Source of the DNA: Snodgrassella alvi
Lineage (GTDB): Bacteria > Pseudomonadota > Gammaproteobacteria > Burkholderiales > Neisseriaceae
Reading direction: 5' to 3'
NCBI RefSeq assembly: GCF_040741455.2
Contig: NZ_CP160328.2
Location: 620,001-684,000, forward strand
Length of the DNA: 64,000 bases
Shown: piece after piece, positions 38,606 to 49,969 of the stretch
Layout: the number at the start of each line of letters is the position of its first letter
Numbering within the stretch: position 1 is the first letter of the stretch
The notes under the pieces: model-generated
The model's database searches: none
What the model saw: only the letters and a program-made list of their open reading frames with translations
What the model was told of the DNA's origin: nothing
Position numbers and translations under genes: made by a program

Positions 38606-39370
38606 ATGCTCTTCGATAGCCACTGCCACCTTAACCATAGCCCACTTATTGAGAACCTGACTCAAGTGCTGCAGCTGGCTGCCGAAAAAAACATCAGCCA
38701 CTTCCTCGTGCCAGCAACCAATCCTGACGACTGGATACCCTCCCTTAATTTGGCACAATCTCAACCTTACATATACGCAGCAATCGGCATTCATCCATGG
38801 TATTTAGACAGCTTTAGCGATACTGCAATCGACAATCTGGAAAAATTGCTGCTTCAGCATTCACAAGCCTTAATTGGCGAAATTGGACTTGATTATGTCC
38901 ATGCTGAAAATATAAATGATAAAAACCAACAAATTAACTGTTTCGAAGCCCAATTACAATTGGCCAAAACAACTCAGCGACCAACAATCATTCATCATGT
39001 ACATGCTACAGCTGACTGTTTGCGCAGCATTAAACGCTGTGGTTTTACTAATGGAGGTATTGCACATGCATTTTCTGGAAGCATAGAAGAAGCGCAGGCA
39101 TGGATTAAACAGGGTTTTCTAATTGGTGTCGGTTCTCTGCTTTTGCGCCCACAGGCTAAAAAAATACGCCAAATCGCCACATTGCTTCCTTTACAGCATC
39201 TGGTCATCGAAACAGATGCACCCTATATGTCCCCTAACCCTCAACACAGCAACAGTCCTGAGCATTTACTTCAGATAGCTAAAATCATAGCCAACTTGCG
39301 TAACATGCATTGGCAGGATATCGCCGCTATCACCACTCAAAATATGTTTAAATTATTAAATATAAATTAA
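38606..39370 (+). CDS. TatD-family metal-dependent hydrolase
   Basis: A 254-aa TatD-type DNase/hydrolase. The metal ligands are visible: His6 and His8 in LFDSHCHL, the glutamate in LIGEIGLDY, histidines in TIIHHVHA and the aspartate in VIETDAPYM. The TIM barrel is complete and the length fits. I start at 38606 because the HCH motif must be N-terminal; the open frame upstream lies inside proQ. Oddly, a terminator ends just before the ATG and no ribosome binding site is present, so expression may be low or leaderless. Confidence 0.88.
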   Translation: MLFDSHCHLNHSPLIENLTQVLQLAAEKNISHFLVPATNPDDWIPSLNLAQSQPYIYAAIGIHPWYLDSFSDTAIDNLEKLLLQHSQALIGEIGLDYVHAENINDKNQQINCFEAQLQLAKTTQRPTIIHHVHATADCLRSIKRCGFTNGGIAHAFSGSIEEAQAWIKQGFLIGVGSLLLRPQAKKIRQIATLLPLQHLVIETDAPYMSPNPQHSNSPEHLLQIAKIIANLRNMHWQDIAAITTQNMFKLLNIN

Positions 39371-39540
39371 ACTCTTATTTACAAAGATAATGTATTTAAT
39401 CACTCATCTGGTACAGCCAGATCTTACTTAAATGCAATGAATTATAATTTCCAAACATGCTACACCCCGATTCCTCTGTAATTTTATGCATTTATTATTA
39501 AAATAAAGAACCCGCAGATAAACTAAATCATTTAAAATTA

Positions 39541-39566
39541 AACAAGGGGAAAATCTCCCCCTTGTT
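39541..39566 (-). terminator. stem-loop after the TonB-dependent receptor
   Basis: AACAAGGGG (39541-39549) and CCCCTTGTT (39558-39566) form a 9-bp stem, 17 bases after the receptor stop on the minus strand, followed by TTAAATTTTAA-like AT sequence. Confidence 0.7.
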
Positions 39567-39583
39567 TAACTAAAATACTTAGA

Positions 39584-41563
39584 TTAAAAATTGACTTGTG
39601 CACTGATATTATAGCGGCGTCCATCCAAAGTACGGCCATAATCTTGCTGATCAACTCTTTTATCAAAAATATTATAAATCCCACCACTCAGAATCAAATC
39701 TTTCCGAGGTTTATATACCAGTCCAGTATCCACAAAACCATAAGAAGGCTTACCAATCGCCATAGAAGTACGTGACAAATAATCTGAAGTACGACTGCGG
39801 AAATTCCAGCGCGCCCAACTAGAAAATTTTGTATTCGCATTCCAATTCAGCGTGGTATTGAACATATGTTTCGGCATCTCATTTAGCGGTTTACCACTAA
39901 ACTGCCCACTTTTTTGCTCACTCCGAGTAAAAGTATAATTGGCAGACCAATCTACTTTAGGCGTAATTTTCCAGTCAAAAGTTGCCTCAATACCGCGCAA
40001 GAGCGCCTTATCCACATTTTCACGCTGACTGATAAAATCAAAATACTCATTTCGCCATGAGCAAGCATTTGAACCAGCCTTGCCCTGACAAGTACGTACT
40101 TCTGTTATTTTATTTTTAAATTTAGTGTGATAAGCAGTCACCCCGCCGGACAAATTACGGTTATTATCCCAATTAAAACTGATTTCAAAATTATCTGATT
40201 TTTCTGGTTTCAATTTAGAATTACCCACAATCATCCCATTAGAATAACCACCACCAGTTGCCTGTCCCCAGCCATCTGACGCAGCGCGTAACGCCGGCGC
40301 CTTGTAGCCACGGGAATATCCTCCTTTAATCGTCCATTTTTCATTCGGCGTCCATACCCCATACAACTTCGGTGTTAACTCCGAACCATAATTTTCATCA
40401 TGATCAAGACGTGCCGCACCAGTTAAAGCAAAAGTTGGCACAATACGCCACTCATCCTGTCCAAAAACTGCCCAGGAATCACGCTCTAGTTTTGTTAACC
40501 TTCGTCCATTAATAATCAACTGATTACCGGAATCATTAAGCTGCTCTCGCTGCCATCTGCCACCAATACTTAGCGTATGCCGATGCAAGCGAAACTGAGT
40601 TTGCGTATTGAAAATAGTATTTTTTTCATGCATATCACGAGACGGGTTATCATTTTCCTCTCGCTGAACATATGATTGAGTATCAATATTTTCATAATAT
40701 CCACGATGAGTGACACTATATTGATTACGGTCATACAGCGTATAGTCATCAGTTAGTTTAGCTCCGCGTCGCGGAGTCGGATCGATCGTTTTACCGACCT
40801 TACCATTACGATTCTGCAGACTGCGGCTGACTTCAAAATCAACCGTGTTACTATCATCAGGCGTCCAAGACAGCACAAAATCACCATTGCGCATACGCTG
40901 TTCTTTATAGCCACCAATAAACTTATCCTCATCCCGATGAGAATATCCTGCATTGGCTCGAATACCCAGACGCTCTTTAATCAGAGGACCGGAAACATAC
41001 ACACTACTTTGCAATATATTGCCACTATTGCTGTGCTGCTGAATCGTACCATCTGCTTTCACCGATCCTGTCCAGTCAGCAGCCGTTTTTTTCGTAATAA
41101 TATTAATTACACCACCCATCGCATCAGAGCCATATAAAGCCGAAGCCGGTCCCCGAATCACTTCTATTCTCTGAATTGCAGATATGGGCGGCATCCACCC
41201 CTGTTCAATCCCCGGCCCATCAGAATTCGGGCGCACACCACGCGAATTTACACGCTTACCATCTATCAGCAACATCGTATACGCGCCTGACATACCCCTG
41301 ATACTAATGTCCTTAGTACTGCCGCCACCGGTTATCACCACACCCGGAACATCTTGCAAAGCATCAGTCACATCATGGTACTCTTTAGTTTCCAGCTCCT
41401 TAGCATTAATTACTGTAATTGAAGCTGCAGCATTTTTTGCCTGTTGCTTAAAACCAGATGCAGTCACCACTACATCAGCCAAATCCGCCTCCGCGGCATA
41501 TAATGGAGAAACCAAAGTAGGCAGAAGCGCCAGCGAAAAAGAATGATGGACGAGTTTGCGCAT
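39584..41563 (-). CDS. CirA-like TonB-dependent siderophore receptor
   Basis: A 659-aa outer-membrane receptor resembling CirA/FepA catecholate receptors. It has a signal peptide (MRKLVHHSFSLALLPTLVSP ending YAA), a TonB box (DVVVTAS just after cleavage), the plug domain (about 45-165: DALQDVPGVVITGGG, IDGKRVNSRGV, IRGPASALYGSDAMGGVINI) and a 22-strand barrel ending in the aromatic NISAQVNF. One loop has a cysteine pair (CQGKAGSNACSW), as in CirA-type loops. A strong Fur box lies upstream, so it is probably induced under iron limitation. The ligand is unknown. Confidence 0.92.
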   Translation of the reverse strand: MRKLVHHSFSLALLPTLVSPLYAAEADLADVVVTASGFKQQAKNAAASITVINAKELETKEYHDVTDALQDVPGVVITGGGSTKDISIRGMSGAYTMLLIDGKRVNSRGVRPNSDGPGIEQGWMPPISAIQRIEVIRGPASALYGSDAMGGVINIITKKTAADWTGSVKADGTIQQHSNSGNILQSSVYVSGPLIKERLGIRANAGYSHRDEDKFIGGYKEQRMRNGDFVLSWTPDDSNTVDFEVSRSLQNRNGKVGKTIDPTPRRGAKLTDDYTLYDRNQYSVTHRGYYENIDTQSYVQREENDNPSRDMHEKNTIFNTQTQFRLHRHTLSIGGRWQREQLNDSGNQLIINGRRLTKLERDSWAVFGQDEWRIVPTFALTGAARLDHDENYGSELTPKLYGVWTPNEKWTIKGGYSRGYKAPALRAASDGWGQATGGGYSNGMIVGNSKLKPEKSDNFEISFNWDNNRNLSGGVTAYHTKFKNKITEVRTCQGKAGSNACSWRNEYFDFISQRENVDKALLRGIEATFDWKITPKVDWSANYTFTRSEQKSGQFSGKPLNEMPKHMFNTTLNWNANTKFSSWARWNFRSRTSDYLSRTSMAIGKPSYGFVDTGLVYKPRKDLILSGGIYNIFDKRVDQQDYGRTLDGRRYNISAQVNF

Positions 41564-41628
41564 ACAAAAATAGACTCCTGAAAATGATCACGCCAAAAAA
41601 AAACGCTTAAACTAAAGCGTTACATTTA

Positions 41629-41653
41629 CATAATGATAATAATAATCATTATG
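41629..41653 (-). promoter_or_regulatory. Fur box of the TonB-dependent receptor
   Basis: CATAATGAT (41629-41637), seven bases AATAATA, then the inverse ATCATTATG (41645-41653). The perfect palindrome is very close to the Fur consensus and lies about 66 bases before the receptor ATG. Confidence 0.85.
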
Positions 41654-41841
41654 TAATTTAACATAAATAAACAATAAAAGCATTAAATTTATTGACAAAT
41701 CATCAATCAGAGCTACAACAAAGAAAGCAAGAATGACTATTTCAGCCTTAATGAGCGCAATCAGAAAGGCAGCCCAGCCCAGAAGATTCGATATTTTTAT
41801 TTAAAACAAATCAGTTTTATTTATCTAAATGAGAATAAATA

Positions 41842-41870
41842 AAAAATCCCTGAATAAATCAGGGATTTTT
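41842..41870 (-). terminator. terminator after tRNA-Ser
   Basis: A 12-bp perfect stem (AAAAATCCCTGA, TCAGGGATTTTT) with a 5-base loop, six bases after the tRNA 3' end on the minus strand. Confidence 0.85.
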
Positions 41871-41876
41871 CAAAAA

Positions 41877-41969
41877 TGGCGGAGAGTAAGGGATTCGAAC
41901 CCTTGATACAGGTTTTGCCCGTATACTCCCTTAGCAGGGGAGCGCCTTCGACCACTCGGCCAACTCTCC
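41877..41969 (-). tRNA. tRNA-Ser (GCT anticodon)
   Basis: A 93-base class II tRNA on the minus strand with encoded CCA. Acceptor GGAGAG pairs with CTCTCC, discriminator G73 is the serine identity base, the D arm starts GGCCGAGTGG, the anticodon arm is CTCCC-CTGCTAA-GGGAG, and a long variable arm (ATACGGGCAAAACCTGTAT) follows. Anticodon GCT reads AGC and AGU. Confidence 0.96.
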
Positions 41970-43728
<1,759 letters not shown>

Positions 43729-43761
43729 AACGGATGTAGGCTAAACTGATAGGCAAATAAG

Positions 43762-44082
43762 ATGAAGTGGGTAACCTGGGTACTGTTATTGGCACTGGCC
43801 AGTTTGCAATACGACCTGTGGATGGGACATGGCGGCTGGCAAGACATGTGGAAACTGGAAAAAAGTGTTGTTGCGCAAAATTCCAGTAATGAAGCATTGA
43901 TACAACGCAATCGTGCCCTCACTGCTGAAGTTAAAGATCTTGCTGATGGAAAAGATGCAATCAACGAAATGGCTCGCGATAAACTGGGATATATACAAGA
44001 AGGCGAAGTATTTTACCGCTTTGTACCCTCTGGAACACTCACAACCATAACTGATACATCAGCCACCATACCCACAAGGTGA
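43762..44082 (+). CDS. ftsB: cell division protein FtsB
   Basis: FtsB is a small bitopic protein of the divisome that forms a complex with FtsL and FtsQ. The 106-aa product has a short cytoplasmic start, one membrane helix (about residues 3-18, VTWVLLLALASLQYDLW), a periplasmic coiled coil (about 30-65) and the GYIQEGEVFYRFV segment conserved in the family. The eno-ftsB order is conserved among proteobacteria, which supports the call. The last 15 residues (threonine-rich) are a variable tail. Confidence 0.92.
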   Translation: MKWVTWVLLLALASLQYDLWMGHGGWQDMWKLEKSVVAQNSSNEALIQRNRALTAEVKDLADGKDAINEMARDKLGYIQEGEVFYRFVPSGTLTTITDTSATIPTR

Positions 44083-44104
44083 CATACCAATAATTACCCA
44101 GATA

Positions 44105-44133
44105 AACAGCTTTCATTAATGAAAGCTGTTTTT
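44105..44133 (+). terminator. terminator after ftsB
   Basis: An almost continuous palindrome (AACAGCTTTCATT followed by AATGAAAGCTGTT) with a T run, 22 bases after the ftsB stop. Confidence 0.9.
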
Positions 44134-44344
44134 ATTAACAGATATGATATGTCATTTAATTTGTATCAAATCTAAATTTCATATTACCAAATTCAGTTGT
44201 ATACCTACGACAGCTACAGGCCATTTCAGGTCGATATTAAAGCATAAAGCAGTAATATAGATAGCCAGTATATTTAACCATCAGTATGATGATATAGATC
44301 ACAGGCGCACGTTACACATAAGTAGGAAATAAAAAGGCAGATAA

Positions 44345-44725
44345 ATGATATCTATTCAGAAAACAAGTTACGGTCTCAAAGTTGTATTACATAACGACTT
44401 TACACTTAAAGACTTCAATCAACTGGAAGAAGCATTATTATCAGCCATTAATCAAAAACAACAGCCTGATTTATTGCTGGATTTGAGCCAAATGAAAGAC
44501 TTTACCATCGATATGGCTCTAGAACATCTACGATTTTTACGCCAACATGCACATGACTTCGGCCGTACCGCTATCGTTGTTGAAGACATATGGATTCGGC
44601 TTGGTGCACGTTTTGCCAACTTATTGACATTACAACACCCAAAATACTTTAGTGAAATCGAACCAGCACAAAGATGGCTAGAGCAGAATGCTCAACCCAC
44701 AACTGTTATTGGTAACAATCATTAA
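44345..44725 (+). CDS. SpoIIAA/STAS-like protein
   Basis: A 126-aa soluble protein whose pattern fits the SpoIIAA-like family (PF11964) within the STAS superfamily: beta strand KVVLHNDFTL, LLLDLSQMKDFTIDMALEHL, then FGRTAIVVEDIWIRLGARF and a C-terminal helix AQRWLEQ. No partner kinase or phosphatase gene is nearby, and the serine phosphorylated in true anti-anti-sigma factors is not obvious, so it is unlikely to act in sigma-factor control. Function unknown. The assignment is by eye. Confidence 0.65.
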   Translation: MISIQKTSYGLKVVLHNDFTLKDFNQLEEALLSAINQKQQPDLLLDLSQMKDFTIDMALEHLRFLRQHAHDFGRTAIVVEDIWIRLGARFANLLTLQHPKYFSEIEPAQRWLEQNAQPTTVIGNNH

Positions 44726-44805
44726 ATGCATCCATTTAAATTGATATATTCTACTTTTACCAAATAAACCTATTCCAAAAATAATAAAATTTTTAGCATA
44801 ATTAA

Positions 44806-45504
44806 TCACAATAGGTTTATCCAATTAGAAATGGTCTGAGCAAGTACTTCCGGTTGCTCCAAGGGAATCATATGCCCGCTATTGTTAATAACTTTAAGGC
44901 TGGCCTGTGGTATAAATTCCTGCAACTCTTGTGCCTCATTCAAAGAGCGCATCTGATCCTGAGCTGCAGCAATAACCAGAGTTGGACAAGAAATTTTCTG
45001 GTCTGTTGGCGTTGCCCGATTGAGCAGCGACTGTCGTTTTAAAACCTCAAACCCCAAACGTTCACTCATACCACGAATACGAGCAATTAAATCCATATTA
45101 TTCTGATTATCCGGACGCAAAGTCTGCATAATGGCTTTGTTTCCTAATCCTCGAAAATGTAAATGTTGCTGAATCTCTAATGTATTCAGCTTAGCCTTAT
45201 GCTGTTCAGGAGTATCTTCACGTAATGACGATGCAATTAACACCAGAGCGGCAACCCGTTGCGGATATCTTGCAGCTAAAGCCCTTGCAACAAATCCACC
45301 TAGAGAAAAACCGATCAGTACAAACCGTTTCGGTGCAAAAGCAGCTATATTCTCCGCCATAGTTTCAATATTTTCACCCTTGGACAAGGAAGCACAGCAT
45401 ACAGATTGAGAAACAGGTAAACAAGATTTCATCTCATCCCATAATGTTTCATCCAGCATAAAGCCGGGAATACATACCCAGGGTAAAAAGCCTTGGTCGG
45501 ACAT
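44806..45504 (-). CDS. alpha/beta hydrolase
   Basis: A 232-aa alpha/beta-hydrolase. The oxyanion loop region (VCIPGFMLDETLWDE) is N-terminal, the nucleophile elbow is GFSLGG (serine near residue 69), a candidate acid is the aspartate in AAAQDQM and the catalytic histidine is in NNSGHMIPLEQPE. A lid is suggested between them. The substrate is not evident; the fold fits esterases of the BioH type, but no biotin gene is near. The ATG at 45504 (MSDQGF) is preferred; one at 45522 would add six residues. Confidence 0.82.
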   Translation of the reverse strand: MSDQGFLPWVCIPGFMLDETLWDEMKSCLPVSQSVCCASLSKGENIETMAENIAAFAPKRFVLIGFSLGGFVARALAARYPQRVAALVLIASSLREDTPEQHKAKLNTLEIQQHLHFRGLGNKAIMQTLRPDNQNNMDLIARIRGMSERLGFEVLKRQSLLNRATPTDQKISCPTLVIAAAQDQMRSLNEAQELQEFIPQASLKVINNSGHMIPLEQPEVLAQTISNWINLL

Positions 45505-45522
45505 TTTATAATTCACCATCAA

Positions 45523-45997
45523 AAAAATTATTTTTACAAATTAAATATCAGCTTAATTTCTACTCTGCCCACTAACAAATCAAAACAGGTATTTTGTATT
45601 CTGCACATAAATAAAAATACAGTAGGCTTAAGATATCAGTATTCTATATCAACTCAAGCTAAAGCATTTAAAGCAAAAACAGCGAGCCATTTTTCAAGAT
45701 AACAATCATTAATTGTCTCTATTTCCCTAGCAAGCAGAAATACCATTACAAATACTCACTTTAGCAAGTAATTAGTATTTTCAACCAACGCTATCATCAA
45801 TCACCGCGCCCTACACATGCAAAAAATTTCTCAACCACATCCTCTGAATAATAAACATTATGCCTTCCTGCATAAATACAATACATATAAATATATCCGT
45901 AACTTAAACCTCAACATTCACAGCAAAATTGACTTGACGCAGCACATATCGCAAAATTAAACATTCATTAACACTATTAATTGATTGAGAGGAAATC
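45523..45997. other. 475-base spacer upstream of the YbhB-like gene
   Basis: AT-rich, with no gene visible. Its right end holds a good promoter (45929-45957). The rest has no recognised feature. Confidence 0.45.
45929..45957 (+). promoter_or_regulatory. promoter of the YbhB-like gene
   Basis: TTGACT (45929-45934), 17 bases, CAAAAT (45952-45957), 40 bases before the ATG. Confidence 0.5.
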
Positions 45998-46483
45998 ATG
46001 ACCCAAAATTTTATTTTAACCAGTTCCGAATTTAAAAATGGCGATACCGTTGATTCCTCCTATCAAAGTGACCGAGATAATCAGTCGCCAGCATTAGCAT
46101 GGCAGAATGCACCGGCCGGAACCAAAAGTTTTGCAATTCAATGTCATGATCCGGATGCACCAACTGGAGGTGCAGGCTGGTGGCACTGGATGGCAGTCAA
46201 TCTTCCTAAAGACGTAACCGAATTACAACGTAATGCCGGAGCAGCAGATGGGCAAAATCTTCCCTTAGGTGCACAGCAACTACGTAATGACACAGGAACC
46301 CTGGGTTATTCAGGATTCTACCCACCGGAAGGCACTCCGCCCCATCGTTATATTTTTACCGTTTATGCTTTAGATACCAATAAAATTGATTTGCCGACGG
46401 ATGTAACAACCAGCCATGCAGGTTTTATAATCAACAGCCATGCTATTGCTCAAGCTTCGATTACTATTTACTACGGTCGATAA
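45998..46483 (+). CDS. YbhB/YbcL-family (PEBP-like) protein
   Basis: A 161-aa protein of the phosphatidylethanolamine-binding / Raf kinase inhibitor-like family (YbhB/YbcL). Family motifs: SPALAWQNAPAGTKSFAI, the CHDPDAPTGGAGWWHWMAVN strand-loop that lines the ligand pocket, and YSGFYPPEGTPPHRYIFTVY. No signal peptide, so it is cytoplasmic like YbhB. Its physiological ligand in bacteria is unknown. It has its own promoter and terminator. Confidence 0.92.
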   Translation: MTQNFILTSSEFKNGDTVDSSYQSDRDNQSPALAWQNAPAGTKSFAIQCHDPDAPTGGAGWWHWMAVNLPKDVTELQRNAGAADGQNLPLGAQQLRNDTGTLGYSGFYPPEGTPPHRYIFTVYALDTNKIDLPTDVTTSHAGFIINSHAIAQASITIYYGR

Positions 46484-46518
46484 TTAATTCAATAATATTA
46501 ATTTATCACCAAATATAA

Positions 46519-46548
46519 AAAAGGTTGGCCTTCAAAGACCAACCTTTT
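46519..46548. terminator. bidirectional terminator (YbhB-like gene and rbfA)
   Basis: A 10-bp stem (AAAAGGTTGG, CCAACCTTTT) flanked by A and T runs between two convergent genes. Confidence 0.88.
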
Positions 46549-46563
46549 ATTCATAATTTTTCT

Positions 46564-46935
46564 TCAATCTTCTATGGGTTTTTCTTTTGCTACCGTATCT
46601 ATCAGATGCGAAATACTCATACCCCGTTCAAGAGAATCGTCATAAATAAACGTCAATTCAGGTGTTCGGAAAAGAGTAATTCGCCGCGCCAGTTCACTGC
46701 GCAAATAGCCTCTAGCATGTTCTAAAGCTTCTTCAGTAACAGCACGTGTAGCATCATCCAGCACCGTATAATAAATAGTAGCGTGGCTATAATCACGAGT
46801 TACTTCAACTTCATTAATCGTAATAAAACCGGCTCTCGGGTCTTTCAGACCCACACGTACCAAATTGGCCAACTCACGCATAATTTGCTCTTTGACACGA
46901 TCCTGACGTGCATAACCGCGTTGTGGTTTGCGCAT
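46564..46935 (-). CDS. rbfA: ribosome-binding factor A
   Basis: RbfA binds immature 30S subunits and helps 16S rRNA 5'-end maturation. The 123-aa protein starts MRKPQRGYARQDRVKEQIMR, as in Neisseria, with AAGGA six bases upstream; an ATG six bases earlier abuts that site and is not used. The KH-type core contains DPRAGFITINEVEVTRDY and the conserved RSELARRI and PELTFIYDDSLERG. It is the last gene of the rimP-nusA-infB-rbfA operon; a hairpin lies in the gap after infB. Confidence 0.95.
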   Translation of the reverse strand: MRKPQRGYARQDRVKEQIMRELANLVRVGLKDPRAGFITINEVEVTRDYSHATIYYTVLDDATRAVTEEALEHARGYLRSELARRITLFRTPELTFIYDDSLERGMSISHLIDTVAKEKPIED

Positions 46936-46966
46936 AATCATTCCTTTCTGTGAACAGGCAAAGAAT

Positions 46967-47001
46967 ACAGGCAGCCCAAAATATCCTTTTAGGCTGCCTG
47001 T
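46967..47001 (-). terminator. uptake-sequence-like hairpin between infB and rbfA
   Basis: ACAGGCAGCC (46967-46976) and GGCTGCCTGT (46992-47001) form a 10-bp stem, extended by AAAA/TTTT after one mismatch. The right arm contains AGGCTGCCTG, ten bases of the Neisseriaceae uptake variant. It lies within the operon, so it is a partial terminator or RNA-processing element at most. Confidence 0.6.
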
Positions 47002-47016
47002 TACTGCTCATTATCT

Positions 47017-49959
47017 TCAAAGTTTACGGGCAACCTCAACCACTTCAAATGCTTCCAGCTGATCACCTTCCATAATGTCATTATAGTTTTTCAGCATCAA
47101 ACCACATTCAAAGCCCTGCCGTACTTCTTTAACGTCGTCTTTGAAACGTTTCAATGAAGCCAGTTCGCCAGTATGAACAACCACATTATTACGAATCAAG
47201 CGTACATGCGAGTCGCGCTTAATTAAACCATCCGTAACCATACAACCAGCAATATTGCCTACCTTAGATACCGTAATAACCTGACGGATTTCTACCGTAC
47301 CGATTACATTTTCTTTCTGCTCAGGTGCCAACATGCCACTCAAAGCAGCTTTCACATCATCAATAGCATCATAGATAATGTTGTAATAGCGGATTTCAAT
47401 ACCTTCATGCTCAGCCAGCTTGCGTGCAGTAGCATCAGCACGGACATTAAAGCCAATAATCACAGCACCGGATGCAATCGCCAAATTAACATCAGATTCG
47501 CTTACACCACCTACACCACTATGCAATACATCTACACGTACTTCATCAGTAGATAGTTTACGCAAGCTTCCAGCCAAAGCCTCATACGAACCCTGTACAT
47601 CGGCTTTAATGATAATCGGCAGACTTTGTGCCTGATTTTCACCCATGTTATTAAACATGTTTTCCAGTTTGGCTGCCTGTTGCTTGGCTAAGCGTACATC
47701 GCGGTATTTACCCTGACGGAACAATGCAATTTCGCGAGCTCTTTTCTCATCTGCCAGTACGATGAAATCTTCACCTGCATTAGGCACATCAGATAATCCC
47801 AGAATTTCAACTGGAATGGATGGGCCGGCAGCAGCAATAGTTTTGCCATTCTCATCCACCATAGCACGTACACGACCGAAAGTTGTACCGGCCAGCACCA
47901 CATCGCCTTTGTGCAGAGTACCACTTTGTACCAGCAAAGTTGCCACAGCACCACGACCTTTATCCAGCCGTGATTCAACAACAATACCTTTAGCAGCAGC
48001 ATCAACCGGTGCTTTCAGTTCCAGCACATCCGCTTCGAGTAGTACTGCTTCCAGTAAAGCGTCAATATTCGTACCCTGCTTGGCAGAAACATCGATGAAC
48101 TGTACATCACCACCCCATGAATCCGGTACCACCTCATGTGCCGTTAGTTCTTGGCGAATACGTTCCGGATTAGCGCCTTCTTTATCAATCTTGTTTACAG
48201 CCACAACCAAAGGTACTTTGGCTGCTTTAGCATGAGCAATCGCTTCTATCGTCTGCGGCATTACACCGTCATCGGCAGCCACAACTAGAATAACAATATC
48301 AGTAGCCTGAGCACCACGAGCACGCATAGCCGTAAATGCTTCATGCCCCGGAGTATCCAAGAAGGTAATCACACCACGAGGCGTTTCAACATGATATGCA
48401 CCGATGTGCTGAGTAATACCACCGGCCTCACCCTGTACCACACGGGCACGGCGAATATAATCCAATAAAGAAGTTTTACCATGGTCTACGTGACCCATTA
48501 CTGTCACCACCGGTGGACGTGGCAATGCTTCAGCTTCAGTAACAGTCGTATCCTCATCCAGAAATGCTTCAGGATCATCTGCTGCCGCAGCCTTACCGAT
48601 ATGACCCATTTCTTCTACCACAATCAGGGCGGTCTCCTGATCCAATGACTGATTAATGGTCACCATCATACCCATCTTCATCAGGGTCTTAATCACTTCA
48701 GCTGCTTTAACGGCCATTTTATGAGCCAGCTCCGCCGCCGTGATGGTTTCCGGTACCAGCACTTCATGTACTACCGGTTCTGTAGGTGCTTGGAATGCAT
48801 GCTGATTCGGCTCTAGTTTAAGCTGTTTCTTACCACCTTTTTTACCACCACGTCTACGGCTGTCTTCGCCATTACCCATATCTGTTCCGCGACGGTTTTT
48901 ACCTCCGCGAGCAGATTTATTTTTAGGCATATCATCTTCACGCTGATGACGTTGCTCATCTTTTTTGCGCCGTGAACCTGAATCAGTCCCGCTATCCGCA
49001 GCTTTGACAGAAGCACTGCTAACCGATTTCTTCTCAGTCGGTTTGGCTGAACGTACTTCTGCAGATTTCTGCTCGCTGGCGGCTTTACTTTGTTCCATAG
49101 CTTGTTGCTTGGCCGCTTCTCGGCGCGCCTGACGCTCTTGCTTCTGTTTCAGCAGCATTTCACGCTGTTCTCGTAAAGCCTCTGCTCGACGTGCTTCTTC
49201 ATCGCGTTGAGCTTGCTCTTCCGGACTAATAATCGGTTTGGCTGCTTCGGCCACCAAAGCAGCCAAATCCACTTTCTTCGCATTATTACGATTACGATTG
49301 CGTTTGGATTTGTGCTGCTCATTTTTATCTGCTGCTTTTTTATCAGCAGAAACTTCTGCCTTAGGAGCTACCACTTCAACCTGCTGTTGTTTAACTTCTT
49401 GTTGTTTCACTTCCTGTTGTTTCACTTCCTGTTTTACCACTTCTGTCTGCACAGCCTCCGCTTTAGGTTTTTGTTCGGTTTTACTGGCCGTGGCTGCTGC
49501 TTTCAAACGCGCCGCCTCTGCAGCTGCGGCAGCAGCAGATTCTTCTCTGCGTTTTGCTTCAGCCTGCTCTTCAGCGGCTTTTTTCGCCTGTAGCTCAGCT
49601 TCAGTATCTACCTTAACTGGTTCTGTTTCATGTTTAACAGGTGCCTGCTTTTCTTCAGACAAACTGACCTGCTGTTCTTCAGGTGGCACTACAATGCGGC
49701 GGCGACGACGGGTTTCAACCTGTACCCCACCTACCGTACTCTTTTCGGCCTGCTTCTTACGATTCAGTGTGATGGTACTGGCAGACTGACTACCATTAGA
49801 CTGCTTTAAATAAACCAGCAATTGTTTCTTATCTTCAGCAGTCAGTTTATCTGACGCTGTCTGTTTATGTACTCCTGCTTCGGCCAGCTGTGTCAACAGT
49901 CTAGTAGTAGACATATGTAGCTCCGAGGCAAATTGTTCTACAGTTATTTGATTACTCAT
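47017..49959 (-). CDS. infB: translation initiation factor IF-2
   Basis: IF-2 is the GTPase that brings fMet-tRNA to the 30S subunit and promotes subunit joining. The 980-aa protein has an N-terminal IF2-N domain ([16 protein letters not shown]), a long charged low-complexity region (about 80-390) with a QQEVK tandem repeat, a second IF2-N domain, and the G domain (GHVDHGKT near residue 487, [15 protein letters not shown]) followed by domains II-IV. The ATG at 49959 has GAGGG seven bases upstream; one at 49983 lies in the nusA end. It begins ten bases after nusA. Confidence 0.96.
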   Translation of the reverse strand: MSNQITVEQFASELHMSTTRLLTQLAEAGVHKQTASDKLTAEDKKQLLVYLKQSNGSQSASTITLNRKKQAEKSTVGGVQVETRRRRRIVVPPEEQQVSLSEEKQAPVKHETEPVKVDTEAELQAKKAAEEQAEAKRREESAAAAAAEAARLKAAATASKTEQKPKAEAVQTEVVKQEVKQQEVKQQEVKQQQVEVVAPKAEVSADKKAADKNEQHKSKRNRNRNNAKKVDLAALVAEAAKPIISPEEQAQRDEEARRAEALREQREMLLKQKQERQARREAAKQQAMEQSKAASEQKSAEVRSAKPTEKKSVSSASVKAADSGTDSGSRRKKDEQRHQREDDMPKNKSARGGKNRRGTDMGNGEDSRRRGGKKGGKKQLKLEPNQHAFQAPTEPVVHEVLVPETITAAELAHKMAVKAAEVIKTLMKMGMMVTINQSLDQETALIVVEEMGHIGKAAAADDPEAFLDEDTTVTEAEALPRPPVVTVMGHVDHGKTSLLDYIRRARVVQGEAGGITQHIGAYHVETPRGVITFLDTPGHEAFTAMRARGAQATDIVILVVAADDGVMPQTIEAIAHAKAAKVPLVVAVNKIDKEGANPERIRQELTAHEVVPDSWGGDVQFIDVSAKQGTNIDALLEAVLLEADVLELKAPVDAAAKGIVVESRLDKGRGAVATLLVQSGTLHKGDVVLAGTTFGRVRAMVDENGKTIAAAGPSIPVEILGLSDVPNAGEDFIVLADEKRAREIALFRQGKYRDVRLAKQQAAKLENMFNNMGENQAQSLPIIIKADVQGSYEALAGSLRKLSTDEVRVDVLHSGVGGVSESDVNLAIASGAVIIGFNVRADATARKLAEHEGIEIRYYNIIYDAIDDVKAALSGMLAPEQKENVIGTVEIRQVITVSKVGNIAGCMVTDGLIKRDSHVRLIRNNVVVHTGELASLKRFKDDVKEVRQGFECGLMLKNYNDIMEGDQLEAFEVVEVARKL

Positions 49960-49969
49960 TCGCGTACCC

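Noticed and set aside
49207-49789. Long plus-strand frames antisense to infB
   Set aside because: They arise from the low-complexity Ala/Lys/Glu linker of IF-2 and are Ser/Phe/Cys-rich reverse translations without a ribosome binding site.
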